64,000 nucleotides of DNA from Rhodoferax bucti (GTDB taxonomy: Bacteria; Pseudomonadota; Gammaproteobacteria; Burkholderiales; Burkholderiaceae_C). Made by a program: the position numbers and the translations under genes. The stretch spans positions 682,001-746,000 of the forward strand of contig NZ_VAHD01000002.1 in assembly GCF_005876985.1 (NCBI RefSeq), read 5' to 3'. The notes beneath the pieces are model-generated. The model did not search any database and was not told the DNA's origin. It was given only the letters and a program-made list of their open reading frames with translations. Shown one piece after another: positions 1-9,104 of this stretch. Each line of letters starts with the position of its first letter. Within the stretch, counting starts at the first letter, position 1.

Positions 1-644
1 ATTCCACCGGCGCTGGCGGCCAATTTCTCATTGACTTCATAGCCGCTGGGGGTGGACACACGCAAGTGGAAGCCCAGCTTGGCGGCGGCCTGCAGCCAGG
101 TGTTGGCCATGTTGTTGCCGTCGCCCACCCAGGTCACGGTTTTGCCCTGGATGGGGCCGCGGTGCTCGATGTAGGTGAAGATGTCCGCCAAGATCTGGCA
201 GGGGTGGAATTCGTTGGTCAGGCCGTTAATGACGGGCACCCGCGAGTTGGCCGCAAAGGCTTGTAGCTTGGTTTGCTCGTAGGTACGGATCATCACGATG
301 TCGGTCATGCGGCTGATGACCTTGGCGCTGTCCTCAATCGGCTCGGAGCGGCCGAGCTGGCTGTCTCCGGTGGTGAGGTGCACCACGCTGCCGCCCAGCT
401 GGTACATGCCGGCCTCGAAGCTCACGCGGGTGCGGGTGGATGCCTTCTCGAAGATCATGGCCAGCGTGCGGTCGGCCAGCGGGTGGTGGCGCTCAAAGGT
501 CTTGAACTTGCGCTTGATGAAGGCTGCGCGCTCCAGCAGGTAAGCGTATTCGTCGGCGCTGAAGTCGTCGAACTGCAGGTAGTGCCGCACTGGCGGCGCG
601 CCTTGGGGCAGGGTGCTGGGGACGGCGTTGCTGGAGAGGCTCAT
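1..644 (-). CDS. argF: Ornithine carbamoyltransferase, N-terminal part (cut by window edge)
   Basis: Transfers the carbamoyl group of carbamoyl phosphate to ornithine to give citrulline in cytoplasmic arginine synthesis. About 214 N-terminal residues are in the window; the family is usually about 305, so the C-terminal ornithine-binding part lies beyond base 1. The carbamoyl-phosphate signature STRTR is at about residues 69-73, followed by VSFE, and a GDGNNMANTW stretch lies near residue 180. The ATG at 642-644 overlaps the TGA of argD (ATGA), so the two genes are co-transcribed and probably translationally coupled, argD first. The frame is open to the window edge with no break. Confidence 0.95.
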   Translation of the reverse strand, partial: MSLSSNAVPSTLPQGAPPVRHYLQFDDFSADEYAYLLERAAFIKRKFKTFERHHPLADRTLAMIFEKASTRTRVSFEAGMYQLGGSVVHLTTGDSQLGRSEPIEDSAKVISRMTDIVMIRTYEQTKLQAFAANSRVPVINGLTNEFHPCQILADIFTYIEHRGPIQGKTVTWVGDGNNMANTWLQAAAKLGFHLRVSTPSGYEVNEKLAASAGG

Positions 645-1858
645 GCGGTTTCTTTCAAAAAGGCAGCAATCAGGGGCGCGAGGATGGCGACGATCTCGTC
701 GGCCTCGGCCACGCTCAAAATCAGTGGGGGCACCAGGCGGACCACGCTGTCAGCCGTCACGCTGATCAGCAAACCTGCATCGGCTGCGCGTTGCACCAGG
801 GCGCCGCAGGGCTTGGACAGGTCCACGCCCATCATCAGGCCCTGGCCGCGGACTTCTTTCACCCCGCCATTGGCAATCTCGGCTTTCAAGGCGGCTTCCA
901 GACCGGCTTTCAGGTGGGCGCCCACCTTCTCGGCATTGGCCAGCAGACCTTCCGCTTCCATGATGCGGATGGTTTCGACCCCGGCGCGCATGGACAGCGG
1001 GTTGCCGCCGAAGGTGGAGCCGTGGTTGCCGGGTTGGAAGATGGTGGCGGCTTTGGGGCCCACCACCACAGCGCCCACCGGCACGCCGGAGCCCAGGCCC
1101 TTGGCCAGGGGCATCACGTCGGGCTGGATGCCTGCCCACTGGTGGGCAAACCACTTGCCGGTGCGGCCCATGCCGCACTGCACTTCGTCAATCATCAACA
1201 GCCAGTCGCGCTGGTCGCACAAGGCACGCACGTCGCGCAGGTAGTCCACGTGCATGGGGTTCACGCCGCCCTCGCCCTGGATGGCTTCAAAGAACACGGC
1301 CACGACATTCGGGTTGCCTTCGGTCGCTGCCTTGAGTGCGTCAATGTTGTTCACCGGCACGCGGATAAAGCCTTCCACCAGCGGGCCGAAACCGGCTTGC
1401 ACTTTGGGGTTGCCGGTGGCGCTGAGCGTGGCGATGGAACGACCATGGAAAGCCTTTTCATAGACAACCACTTCGGGGCGGGCTATGCCCTTGTCGTGGC
1501 CGAACTTGCGGGCCAGCTTCAACGCAGCTTCATTGGCTTCCAGGCCGGTGGAGCAGAAGAACACATTGCTCATGCCGGAACGCTCTACCAACAGCTTGGC
1601 CAGCTCTTCCTGCAGGGGGATGTGGTAGTAGTTGGAGGTGTGGATCAGCTTGGTCAACTGGTCCTGCAGCGCTGGCACCAGTTGGGGGTGGTTGTGGCCC
1701 AGGGTGTTGACCGCGATGCCGCCCAAGGCGTCCAGGTATTCCTTGCCGTTCACGTCCCACACGCGGCAGCCTTGTCCATGGCTCAGGGCGATGGGCAGTC
1801 GGCCGTAGGTGTTCATCACGTGGGGTGAAGACGGCGTGGTAAGGGTGGCGGCGGTCAT
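641..1858 (-). CDS. argD: Acetylornithine aminotransferase
   Basis: PLP-dependent class III aminotransferase that converts N-acetylglutamate semialdehyde to N-acetylornithine; many members also serve lysine synthesis as succinyldiaminopimelate aminotransferase. The protein is 405 residues, normal for the family. The PLP signature shows DEVQ at 224-227 and the Schiff-base lysine K253 in LAKGLGSG. The frame stays open 29 codons further upstream, but the ATG at 1858 has a GGAG about nine bases before it and gives the usual N-terminus (HVMNTYGRLP). It is the first gene of argD-argF, ending in an ATGA overlap with argF. Confidence 0.95.
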   Translation of the reverse strand: MTAATLTTPSSPHVMNTYGRLPIALSHGQGCRVWDVNGKEYLDALGGIAVNTLGHNHPQLVPALQDQLTKLIHTSNYYHIPLQEELAKLLVERSGMSNVFFCSTGLEANEAALKLARKFGHDKGIARPEVVVYEKAFHGRSIATLSATGNPKVQAGFGPLVEGFIRVPVNNIDALKAATEGNPNVVAVFFEAIQGEGGVNPMHVDYLRDVRALCDQRDWLLMIDEVQCGMGRTGKWFAHQWAGIQPDVMPLAKGLGSGVPVGAVVVGPKAATIFQPGNHGSTFGGNPLSMRAGVETIRIMEAEGLLANAEKVGAHLKAGLEAALKAEIANGGVKEVRGQGLMMGVDLSKPCGALVQRAADAGLLISVTADSVVRLVPPLILSVAEADEIVAILAPLIAAFLKETA

Positions 1859-2101
1859 GTCATAACTCCGGGGTTGGCTACAAAACAGATCGGCCCGACT
1901 GCTGCAAAGGCCAGTCGGGCCGTTGAAGCCTGATTTTAGGCGCACTGGGCATGGCGGTTTCGTGACAAATCCACATCACACTGATGCGCACTCGCATAGC
2001 TGGTTTGTCATCTCCATGACAGCGGAGCGGGTAGAATTCTTGTGCGGCGCAGCACCGGCTTTTTACGGTGCAGTGTGCACCCCGAAATTTCGCACGTACT
2101 G

Positions 2102-2440
2102 ATGGCCACCACTCCTCCAAAAGAACTCTACATCCTGGGAATCACGCGGCAAGGCAAGACCTTTCGCCCCAGTGACTGGGCAGAGCGTCTGGCCGGTGTT
2201 ATGAGCCAATTCCGCCCCGGTGGCGCCACCCGTGGCAGCCACCTCGGCTATTCGCCTTGGTGCGTGCCCACCTCGATCGGACAGGTGAAATGCGTCATCG
2301 TGCACCCCGACCTGCGGGACTACGACGTCATGGCCTGGGATTTCTGCCTCAATTTCGCCCGTGACAACGAGCTGCAGGTTAGTGAGACCCGCCCTGAGGT
2401 GCCCGCTGCGCCTGCCGCCCGTCCGGCAGCTCCCGAATAA
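2102..2440 (+). CDS. DUF3579 family protein
   Basis: Small cytoplasmic protein of 112 residues, recognised from the family pattern: an N-terminal ELYILGITRQGKTFRPSDWAE-like segment, then SHLGYSPWCVP, VKCVIVHPDL and MAWDFCLNFARDN. The family is widespread in betaproteobacteria and often sits beside argD/argF, as here, where it is divergent from argD. No catalytic motif is visible and the function is unknown. The last 15 residues are Ala/Pro-rich (PAAPAARPAAPE). The ATG at 2102 was chosen over a longer in-frame start at 2042 because the extra 20 residues do not look like the family. A strong hairpin follows within 25 bases of the stop. Confidence 0.85.
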   Translation: MATTPPKELYILGITRQGKTFRPSDWAERLAGVMSQFRPGGATRGSHLGYSPWCVPTSIGQVKCVIVHPDLRDYDVMAWDFCLNFARDNELQVSETRPEVPAAPAARPAAPE

Positions 2441-2463
2441 TTTTTTGTCCTGACGACAGAAAC

Positions 2464-2493
2464 AAAAAAGCCGTTCAGATGAACGGCTTTTTT
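2464..2493. terminator. Bidirectional Rho-independent terminator
   Basis: Perfect 13-bp stem (AAAAAAGCCGTTC with its complement GAACGGCTTTTTT) around a four-base loop AGAT. A-tract and T-tract on the two sides let it work for both the DUF3579 gene (+) and rpsT (-), which converge here. Confidence 0.9.
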
Positions 2494-2563
2494 GCTTTTG
2501 CTGACAGCGCACCCTAACAAACGGCGAACCTTGTTGCCAAGGTCCGTGCGATTGCCTAAGTGA

Positions 2564-2863
2564 TTAGGCTGCGAGTGCCAAGGCTTTCACCTTGGAAGCC
2601 AAACGGCTCTTGTCGCGTGCTGCCTTGTTCTTGTGGAAGATGCCCTTGTCAGCCACGGTGTCCACCACGGCTTGCATCTTGGCAAACAATTCTGCGGCTT
2701 TGGTCTTGTCACCGGCCACAACTGCCTTTTCCACGTTCTTCACCGCGGTGCGGTACTTGGAACGCAAAGAAGTGTTTGCTGCATTGATTTTGATGTCCTG
2801 ACGGACGCGTTTACGGCCCGACGCCAGGCGCGGGTTCTTTTTCTTGGGTTTACCAGATGCCAT
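2564..2863 (-). CDS. rpsT: 30S ribosomal protein S20
   Basis: Primary 16S rRNA-binding protein of the small subunit. 99 residues, basic, with the classic opening [18 protein letters not shown], a central [18 protein letters not shown] region and the C-terminal [16 protein letters not shown] segment. It is divergent from murJ across 130 bases, a common betaproteobacterial arrangement, and converges with the DUF3579 gene on a shared terminator. Alanine-rich C-terminus (VKALALAA). Nothing unusual. Confidence 0.98.
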   Translation of the reverse strand: MASGKPKKKNPRLASGRKRVRQDIKINAANTSLRSKYRTAVKNVEKAVVAGDKTKAAELFAKMQAVVDTVADKGIFHKNKAARDKSRLASKVKALALAA

Positions 2864-2993
2864 GATTAATATTCCTTGTGTTGGAGGATGTTGTCAGCAA
2901 AGCCGATGATTATATACCGAGGCCTGTAAAGCCGTCTGCGCAGCCTCGGCCAGCCGTCCGAAAGCGGTCACAGGGGCCGGCTACACTCCGCCC

Positions 2994-4559
2994 GTGAGCC
3001 TTATTAAATCTGTATCTACCGTGTCTTTGTGGACACTGGCCTCCCGCATTACCGGTCTGGCCCGCGAGTTGCTGGTGGCTGCCGCCTTTGGTGCCAGCGC
3101 CATGACGGACGCCTTCAATGTGGCCTTCCGCATCCCCAACCTGTTCCGGCGTTTGTTTGCTGAGGGCGCATTCAGCCAGGCTTTTGTGCCGGTGTTGGCC
3201 GCCAGCAAGGCGCGCCATGGAGACGATGCCACCAAATTGCTGGTAGACCGGGTGGCTACATTGCTGGCCTGCGCGCTGGTATTGACCTGTATCGTCGGGG
3301 TGGTGGCATCGCCGCTACTGGTCTGGGCGATGGCCAGCGGCTTGCAGAAAGATCCAGCCGGTTATGACGCGGCCGTGTTCATGACACGGTTCATGTTTCC
3401 GTATATCGGGTTCATGTCGATGGTGGCGTTGTCGTCGGGCGTGCTCAATACCTGGAAGCGCTTTGCGGTTCCAGCCGCCACCCCTGTTTTGCTCAACATC
3501 AGCATGATCGGTGCGGCTTGGTTGCTGGTGCCTTGGTTCCGGGAGCAGGGCATACAGCCCATTTATGCAATGGCCGTGGGTGTCATGCTCGGGGGCTTAC
3601 TGCAGTTGCTGGTGCAAATTCCGGCTCTACGGCAACTGGGCATGCTGCCCCGGTTCGGTCTCACGCTCCAGGCGCTGCAGGAGGCCATGGCCGATCCAGA
3701 GACCCGCCGCATCGGCAAGCTTATGCTTCCGGCATTGCTGGGCGTGAGCGTGGCGCAGATTTCGTTGCTGATCAATACCCAGATTGCGTCGCACTTGCCC
3801 ACGGGCAGCGTGAGTTGGCTCACCTATGCCGACCGGCTTATGGAATTTCCCACGGCCATGCTGGGCGTTGCTTTGGGGGTGGTGCTGATGCCGCAGCTCG
3901 CAGGCGCGCGCGCTAAAAACGATGCGGCGGGCTATTCCGCGCTGCTGGATTGGGGCTTGCGGATCGTGGTGCTCCTGGCTGTACCGTGCTCCATCGGGCT
4001 GCTGACGTTTTCGAAGCCCTTGGTGGCTGTGCTTTACCACTACGGCGCGTTTTCTGAGCTGGATGTGCAGCAAACCACCTGGGCCTTGATGGGCTGGGGT
4101 GCTGGTTTGCTGGGCATTGTGGCTATCAAGGTGCTGGCGCCGGGCTACTACGCCAGCCAGGACATCAAAACCCCGGTCAAGATTGCGGTGGTGGTGCTGA
4201 TTGCTACCCAGTTGATGAACCTAGGTTTGGTGCCCGTATTCAAGCAAGCGGGTTTGTCACTCTCCATCAGCCTGGGGGCGATGCTCAATGCCGGTTGGCT
4301 GCTGGTGGGCTTGATTCGACGTGGCAGTTTTCAGCCTCTGGCGGGTTGGGGCCGTTTCTTGCTTCAAGTGGTGGCTGCGGCGGCGGTGCTGGTGGTGTAC
4401 CTGTTGTGGGCCGCAGGTCTGGTGGATTGGGTGGCTTTGCGGGCGCAAGCCTGGCTGCGCATCGGCTGGTTGGCGTTGTTGATGGCAGGCGCGGCAGTTG
4501 TGTATTTCGGGGCCCTTTGGGCGGCGGGTTTGAATGTGCGCCAATTCCTGCGGCGCTGA
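2994..4559 (+). CDS. murJ: Lipid II flippase MurJ (MviN)
   Basis: Inner-membrane flippase of the MOP superfamily that moves lipid-linked peptidoglycan precursor to the periplasmic side. 521 residues with many hydrophobic segments, consistent with the usual 14 helices. The N-terminal signature reads LASRITGLARELL, TDAFNVAFRIPNLFRRLFAEG and FSQAFVPVLA, including the arginines lining the substrate cavity. The start is a GTG at 2994; it gives the standard MSLIKSVSTVS opening and no ATG lies nearby upstream. The SirB1-like gene follows after 15 bases and is probably co-transcribed. Confidence 0.96.
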   Translation: MSLIKSVSTVSLWTLASRITGLARELLVAAAFGASAMTDAFNVAFRIPNLFRRLFAEGAFSQAFVPVLAASKARHGDDATKLLVDRVATLLACALVLTCIVGVVASPLLVWAMASGLQKDPAGYDAAVFMTRFMFPYIGFMSMVALSSGVLNTWKRFAVPAATPVLLNISMIGAAWLLVPWFREQGIQPIYAMAVGVMLGGLLQLLVQIPALRQLGMLPRFGLTLQALQEAMADPETRRIGKLMLPALLGVSVAQISLLINTQIASHLPTGSVSWLTYADRLMEFPTAMLGVALGVVLMPQLAGARAKNDAAGYSALLDWGLRIVVLLAVPCSIGLLTFSKPLVAVLYHYGAFSELDVQQTTWALMGWGAGLLGIVAIKVLAPGYYASQDIKTPVKIAVVVLIATQLMNLGLVPVFKQAGLSLSISLGAMLNAGWLLVGLIRRGSFQPLAGWGRFLLQVVAAAAVLVVYLLWAAGLVDWVALRAQAWLRIGWLALLMAGAAVVYFGALWAAGLNVRQFLRR

Positions 4560-4574
4560 ACCGGGAGGCAAAGC

Positions 4575-5429
4575 ATGAAGCTGGATCTGTCCCTACCCAC
4601 TCCGCTGGAGTATTTCGCCAGTCTGGTGCAAGACGATGACGATTTCGCCCAGTTTGAAGCCGCACTCAGCTTGGGCCAGGACGAATATCCCGAGTTGGAC
4701 ATGCAGGCGAGCCTCGATGAAGTTGACCAGCTCTTGGACCGCGTTCGGCGCCGGCTGGCCGATGATGCGTCCGCCTTGCAGCGTGTGCGGGTGTTGAACC
4801 AGTTTTTCTTCACCGACCTAGGCTTTGCCGGCAACGTCAACAATTACTACGACCCGGACAACAGCTTTTTGTCCGCGGTGTTGCGGACCCGTCGCGGAAT
4901 CCCGATCTCCCTGGCGGTGCTCTGGATGGAACTGGCCCAGGGCCTGCATCTGGACGTGCACGGTGTGAGTTTTCCCGGGCACTTCATGGTCAAGGTGAAT
5001 TTGCCCATGGGGCAAGCCGTCATCGACCCGATGTCTGGCCGGTCACTCAGCCGTGAAGAGTTGTCCGAGTTGCTGGAGCCCTACCGCCGCCGCAGTGGGC
5101 TGGTGGACGAGTTTGAGGCGCCTCTGGGTTTGTACCTGCAATCAGCCACTTCGCGCGATATCCTGGCTCGCATGCTGCGCAACCTCAAGGAAATCTACCG
5201 ATCCCAGCAGGACTGGCCACGGCTGCTGGCGGTGCAGGAGCGCTTGGTGATTCTGTTACCAGAGTCTTGGTCTGAATACCGCGATCGCGGTTTGGCCCAC
5301 GCCGAGTTGGGCCATCCGGTAGAAGCGCTCGCCGATTTGGAGCGCTATCTGGAGCACGCAGATCAGGTCGTGGATGTGGAGCAGGTGGTAGACCAGGTCA
5401 AGGCGCTACGCACCCAACACGGCCTCTAG
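4575..5429 (+). CDS. SirB1-like transglutaminase-fold / TPR protein
   Basis: 284 residues. The first two thirds (about 30-185) match the SirB1 N-terminal, transglutaminase-like domain: FFTDLGFAGNVNNYYDP, SVLRTRRGIPISLAVLW-type core, GVSFPGHFMVK and VIDPMSGRSLS. The last third (about 190-284) is helical and TPR-like (LAHAELGHPVEALADLERYLE). The family is cytoplasmic and its biochemical role is not established; the transglutaminase triad looks incomplete, so no enzyme activity is claimed. It follows murJ by 15 bases and converges with purM. Usual length for the family. Confidence 0.85.
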   Translation: MKLDLSLPTPLEYFASLVQDDDDFAQFEAALSLGQDEYPELDMQASLDEVDQLLDRVRRRLADDASALQRVRVLNQFFFTDLGFAGNVNNYYDPDNSFLSAVLRTRRGIPISLAVLWMELAQGLHLDVHGVSFPGHFMVKVNLPMGQAVIDPMSGRSLSREELSELLEPYRRRSGLVDEFEAPLGLYLQSATSRDILARMLRNLKEIYRSQQDWPRLLAVQERLVILLPESWSEYRDRGLAHAELGHPVEALADLERYLEHADQVVDVEQVVDQVKALRTQHGL

Positions 5430-5481
5430 GCACTGATGTACCCTACCAAGAGCCGCGCGCGGTGGCCCCGGTAAATGTTGC

Positions 5482-6531
5482 TCAGGCGACGACGACTTGC
5501 TCGCCTGCGCCTTGGGCAGCAATCACGCCCACGGTGTACACGGTTTCGCCAGCGGCGCGCAGAGTGGCTGCAGTCGCTTCGGCGTTGGCCGCATCCACCA
5601 CCACCACCATGCCGATACCGTTGTTGAAGGTGCGGTTCATCTCGATGTCGTCTATACCGGCGGTTTTCTGCAGCCAGGCAAACAACTCGGTCTGGGGCCA
5701 GCTGCCCTTGACCAGGTGAGCGGCCAAGCCTTCGGGCAGCACGCGGGGAATGTTCTCCAGCAAGCCACCACCGGTGATGTGGGCCAGGGCTTTGATGGGG
5801 TGGGCGGCCAGCGCCGCCAGCACGTTCTTCACATACAAGCGGGTGGGTTCCATGATGGCGTGCTTGAAGGGCTTGCCGTCCAGCGTGGCGGGCACGGTGC
5901 CAGCAGCCTCGGCACGCTCAATGCACTTGCGCACCAGGCTGAAACCGTTGGAGTGCACTCCGGCAGAGGCCAAGCCCAGCACTACGTCGCCGGCCTTCAC
6001 GTCGGCGCCGGTCAGGATTTTGGATTTTTCGACCGCGCCCACGGCAAAGCCGGCCAGGTCATATTCACCGGCGGGGTACATGCCGGGCATTTCAGCGGTT
6101 TCGCCGCCAATCAGGGCGCAGCCGGAGAGCTCGCAACCCTTGGCAATGCCGCCCACCACGGCAGCCGCGGTGTCCACGTCTAGCTTGCCGCAGGCAAAGT
6201 AGTCCAGGAAGAAGAGGGGCTCAGCGCCCTGAACCAGCACGTCGTTCACGCTCATGGCGACCAGATCGATGCCCACGGTATCGTGCATGTTCCACTCAAA
6301 TGCCAGCTTGAGCTTGGTGCCCACGCCGTCGGTGCCGGAGACCAGCACCGGCTCCTTGTAGCGCTTGGGCACTTCAAACAGGGCGCCAAAACCGCCGATG
6401 CCGGCCAACACGCCTTCGCGCATGGTCTTTTTGGCCAGGGGTTTGATGCGTTCAACCAGTGCATCACCGGCAACGATGTCGACGCCGGCGTCTTTGTAAG
6501 AAAGGGGAGTGGAGGCAGAAGATTGGGTCAT
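5482..6531 (-). CDS. purM: Phosphoribosylformylglycinamidine cyclo-ligase (AIR synthetase)
   Basis: ATP-dependent closure of the imidazole ring, FGAM to AIR, in purine synthesis. 349 residues, the usual size. Family marks are [16 protein letters not shown] near the N-terminus, [41 protein letters not shown] and [16 protein letters not shown]. The frame is open far upstream, but that stretch is antisense to the transporter and hda genes; the ATG at 6531 gives the correct N-terminus. It is divergent from the AI-2E transporter gene with 84 bases between, a conserved neighbourhood in beta- and gammaproteobacteria. Confidence 0.97.
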   Translation of the reverse strand: MTQSSASTPLSYKDAGVDIVAGDALVERIKPLAKKTMREGVLAGIGGFGALFEVPKRYKEPVLVSGTDGVGTKLKLAFEWNMHDTVGIDLVAMSVNDVLVQGAEPLFFLDYFACGKLDVDTAAAVVGGIAKGCELSGCALIGGETAEMPGMYPAGEYDLAGFAVGAVEKSKILTGADVKAGDVVLGLASAGVHSNGFSLVRKCIERAEAAGTVPATLDGKPFKHAIMEPTRLYVKNVLAALAAHPIKALAHITGGGLLENIPRVLPEGLAAHLVKGSWPQTELFAWLQKTAGIDDIEMNRTFNNGIGMVVVVDAANAEATAATLRAAGETVYTVGVIAAQGAGEQVVVA

Positions 6532-6615
6532 GGGAAGTAGCTTTTGGGGTGGAGCGGAGGCAGACCCCGATAGAATTTGCCCAGATTTTAAGGGTTTGCC
6601 CCTTCTCTTTCCTCC

Positions 6616-7698
6616 ATGCAATTCACCCCCACCCAAAAAAGATTCGCCGCCTGGGCCTCCATCGCGGCGTTTACCGTGCTCGCGCTCTGGCTGTTGGCAC
6701 CGGTATTGGCACCGTTTGCGGTGGCTGCGGTGCTGGCCTACGCACTCACGCCGGTGGTCGATTGGCTGGACGATGTGGGCCTGGGCCGCATTCCTCGCGT
6801 CGTGGCGGTGGTGCTGGTCGAAGTGCTGTTTTTGCTCGCACTGTTGTGCGTGCTGTTGCTGATCGTGCCCATTCTGGCCAAAGAGTTGCCGCTGATGCGC
6901 GAGCAATTTCCTTTGTTGCTCGATAGCCTGAATGACACGCTCAAGCCTTTGTTGGCCCAGTGGGGCATCAAGCTCAATCTTGATGTGGTGAGCATCAAAG
7001 GCTTTGTGATGAAGTACCTGAATGCCAATGTGGAAGACGCCTTGGGCTCGGTGCTGGCCTCCGTCAAGCTCGGGGGCAGCGTGGCGTTTGCCCTGATTGG
7101 TAACGTGATTTTGATCCCGGTGGCCTTGTTTTACCTGCTGATGGACTGGAGCCGCTTCATGGGCCAGCTGCGCCAGTTGGTGCCGCCGCGCCTGCGGGCG
7201 CCCACCGACGGCTTTTTGCGCGAGGCGGATGAGGTGCTGGGCCAGTACCTGCGCGGGCAGCTGCTGGTGATGCTCATTTTGGCGGTGGCCTACAGCGTGG
7301 GCTTGGCGCTTTTCGGCTTGGACCTGGCTTTGCCCATTGGCATCTTTACCGGCTTGGCGATTTTTGTGCCTTACCTGGGCTTTGGGGTAGGGCTGGTGTT
7401 GGCCTTGTTTGCGGGCCTGCTGGAGTTCTCGGCCACCCAAGGCATTGCTTATTCTTTGGTGATGGTGGCCGTGGTATACGGCGTGGGGCAGGTGCTGGAG
7501 AGCTTTTTGCTCACACCCCGGTTGGTGGGTGAGCGTATCGGCCTGCACCCGCTGGCGGTCATTTTTGCCTTGTTGGCATTCGGCCAGCTGTTTGGTTTTG
7601 TCGGCGTGCTGGTGGCCCTGCCAGCCAGTGCCGTGCTGCTGGTGGCAATACGTCGCATCCGTGCGGGTTACCTGGCCAGCCGCTTGTACCTGGGTTGA
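6616..7698 (+). CDS. AI-2E family transporter (PerM-type membrane protein)
   Basis: 360-residue inner-membrane protein with about seven or eight hydrophobic segments: two near residues 12-45, one at 65-90, a hydrophilic part at 95-155, and a cluster from about 160 to 345. The C-terminal region [18 protein letters not shown] and [23 protein letters not shown] are typical of the AI-2E transporter (formerly UPF0118/PerM) family. Substrates are uncertain; members are linked to autoinducer-2 export or Na+/H+ exchange, and neither is shown here. It sits between divergent purM and hda, nine bases before the hda start, so it probably forms an operon with hda and the HAD phosphatase. Confidence 0.9.
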   Translation: MQFTPTQKRFAAWASIAAFTVLALWLLAPVLAPFAVAAVLAYALTPVVDWLDDVGLGRIPRVVAVVLVEVLFLLALLCVLLLIVPILAKELPLMREQFPLLLDSLNDTLKPLLAQWGIKLNLDVVSIKGFVMKYLNANVEDALGSVLASVKLGGSVAFALIGNVILIPVALFYLLMDWSRFMGQLRQLVPPRLRAPTDGFLREADEVLGQYLRGQLLVMLILAVAYSVGLALFGLDLALPIGIFTGLAIFVPYLGFGVGLVLALFAGLLEFSATQGIAYSLVMVAVVYGVGQVLESFLLTPRLVGERIGLHPLAVIFALLAFGQLFGFVGVLVALPASAVLLVAIRRIRAGYLASRLYLG

Positions 7699-7707
7699 TA
7701 TTTGCGT

Positions 7708-8391
7708 ATGAAACAGATCGCGTTGGACATCGGCTTGTCCACCGGCCCCACGGTGGCCAATTTTTTTGCCGGCCCCAACGAAGCCGCCCTTAAGCACCTG
7801 GCGCTGTGGATTGGTGACAAAGGCCATGCCCAAAGCCGCTCCCCGGTGCCTACCTATTTCTGGGGGCCGGAAGGCAGTGGCAAAACCCATTTGCTCAAAG
7901 CCGCACGCGAAGGCCTGCGCGAGCAAGGCGCCCGCGTGGGCTGGTTGGGTGCCGCAGACGAGCCCACCGAGTTCGACGAAGCCTGGGCCGCCGTGGTGCT
8001 GGACGATGTGCACCTGTTCACCGCCGAACAGCAACACGCCGCATTCAACTGGTTTGTGAACGCCCAGACCCACCAAAAGCCGGTGCTGGCGGCAGGAGAA
8101 TTCGCTCCGGTGGAGCTCAAGCTGCGTGACGACTTGCGTACTCGCCTCGGCTGGGGCCATATTTTTGGCTTGCAGCTCCTGAGCGAGCCGGAGCGGCGCA
8201 GCGTGCTGCGCCAGGCTGCCGATGCGCGGGGCGTGTTTCTGGGCGATGAGGTGATGGACTTTATGCTCAACCGCTTCAGCCGCGACCTGGGCAGCCTCAT
8301 GGAGCTGCTCGACCTGATGGATGGCTACGCCTTGCAGACCCAGCGCGCCATCACCATCCCCCTTATCAAATCCATGCTGGAAAACACATGA
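7708..8391 (+). CDS. hda: DnaA regulatory inactivator Hda
   Basis: AAA+ protein that, together with the DNA-loaded sliding clamp, stimulates hydrolysis of DnaA-bound ATP and so limits re-initiation. 227 residues. A clamp-binding-like QIALDI lies at residues 3-8, Walker A GPEGSGKT at 53-60, and a Walker B-like VVLDDVHLF near residue 100. The ATG at 7708 is preferred to an in-frame TTG two codons upstream. Its last base pairs overlap the next start (ATGA at 8388-8391). Neighbours (purM, AI-2E transporter) match the conserved context of hda. Confidence 0.93.
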   Translation: MKQIALDIGLSTGPTVANFFAGPNEAALKHLALWIGDKGHAQSRSPVPTYFWGPEGSGKTHLLKAAREGLREQGARVGWLGAADEPTEFDEAWAAVVLDDVHLFTAEQQHAAFNWFVNAQTHQKPVLAAGEFAPVELKLRDDLRTRLGWGHIFGLQLLSEPERRSVLRQAADARGVFLGDEVMDFMLNRFSRDLGSLMELLDLMDGYALQTQRAITIPLIKSMLENT

Positions 8392-9074
8392 CCGTCACCA
8401 AGCTCGCCCTGTTCGATCTGGACCACACCCTGATTCCGCTGGACTCCGACTACGCCTGGGGCGAATTCACCACCGCACGCGGCTGGACCGATGCCGAACT
8501 CTTCAAGCAAAAAAACCAGGAGTTTTACGAGCACTACAAGGCCGGCACGCTGGACATCCACGCGTACATCCGTTTTGCCACCGCAGCCGTCATCCGCCAA
8601 GGCGCTACTAAATCGATAGCTGCTCACGCAGATTTCATGAGCGCTATCATCCAAAAAGCCATTCAACCCCAGGCCCTGAAGCTGGTGCAGGATCACCAGG
8701 CTGCGGGCGATACGGTCATCATCGTGACCGCTACCAACGCCTTTGTGACCCGCCCGATTGCCACGGCATTCGGTGTGGAGCACCTGATTGCGGTTGATTT
8801 GGTAACGGACGACGCCCCCGGCGGCACCGGCTGGTACACGGGTGAAATCGCCGGCGTGCCGTCTTTCCGCGAAGGCAAGGTCACCCGGGTGAACCAATGG
8901 CTCGCAGACCGGGGCCTGAGCTGGGAGACGGTGCACACCACCTTCTATTCAGACTCTATCAACGATGTGCCTTTGATGGAAAAAGCCGATGTGGCCGTGG
9001 CCACCAACCCCGACCCGCGCTTGCGCGCACTGGCCGAGCAGCGTGGATGGCGCATACTCGAGCTCTTCTCCTGA
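8388..9074 (+). CDS. HAD-IB family phosphatase (SerB-like)
   Basis: 228-residue HAD-superfamily phosphatase. Motif I is FDLDHTLI with nucleophile D10 and acid/base D12; motif II is the IVTATN strand; lysine K165-region VPSFREGK and motif [15 protein letters not shown] complete the active site. HAD-IB members include phosphoserine phosphatase and histidinol-phosphate phosphatase; the substrate cannot be fixed from sequence. It overlaps hda by four bases. Oddity: codons 73-87, in the cap region between motifs I and II, are a full copy of the window's 44-bp repeat (copy 1), read as [14 protein letters not shown]. The reading frame is intact. Confidence 0.88.
   Translation: MTVTKLALFDLDHTLIPLDSDYAWGEFTTARGWTDAELFKQKNQEFYEHYKAGTLDIHAYIRFATAAVIRQGATKSIAAHADFMSAIIQKAIQPQALKLVQDHQAAGDTVIIVTATNAFVTRPIATAFGVEHLIAVDLVTDDAPGGTGWYTGEIAGVPSFREGKVTRVNQWLADRGLSWETVHTTFYSDSINDVPLMEKADVAVATNPDPRLRALAEQRGWRILELFS
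8604..8647 (+). repeat. 44-bp dispersed repeat, copy 1 (inside HAD phosphatase)
   Basis: Forward copy of the family defined by GCTAY at positions 1-5, ATAGCTGCT at 13-21, CGCA at 24-27 and RGCGCTAG at 37-44. Here the blocks read GCTAC, ATAGCTGCT, CACGCA and AGCGCTAT with the exact family spacing. It lies in frame in the phosphatase gene and reads [14 protein letters not shown]. Confidence 0.88.
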
Positions 9075-9104
9075 CCCCCGGGCAGGACCGCTAGGAACCA
9101 GAAC

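Noticed and set aside
273-1828. Plus-strand frames opposite argD/argF
   Set aside because: They are shadows of the arginine genes with no recognisable domain.
6532-8160. Long open frame extending purM upstream to nearly 900 codons
   Set aside because: It is antisense to the AI-2E transporter and hda genes, which have clear protein families. High GC gives long stop-free antisense frames. The purM start at 6531 matches the family.
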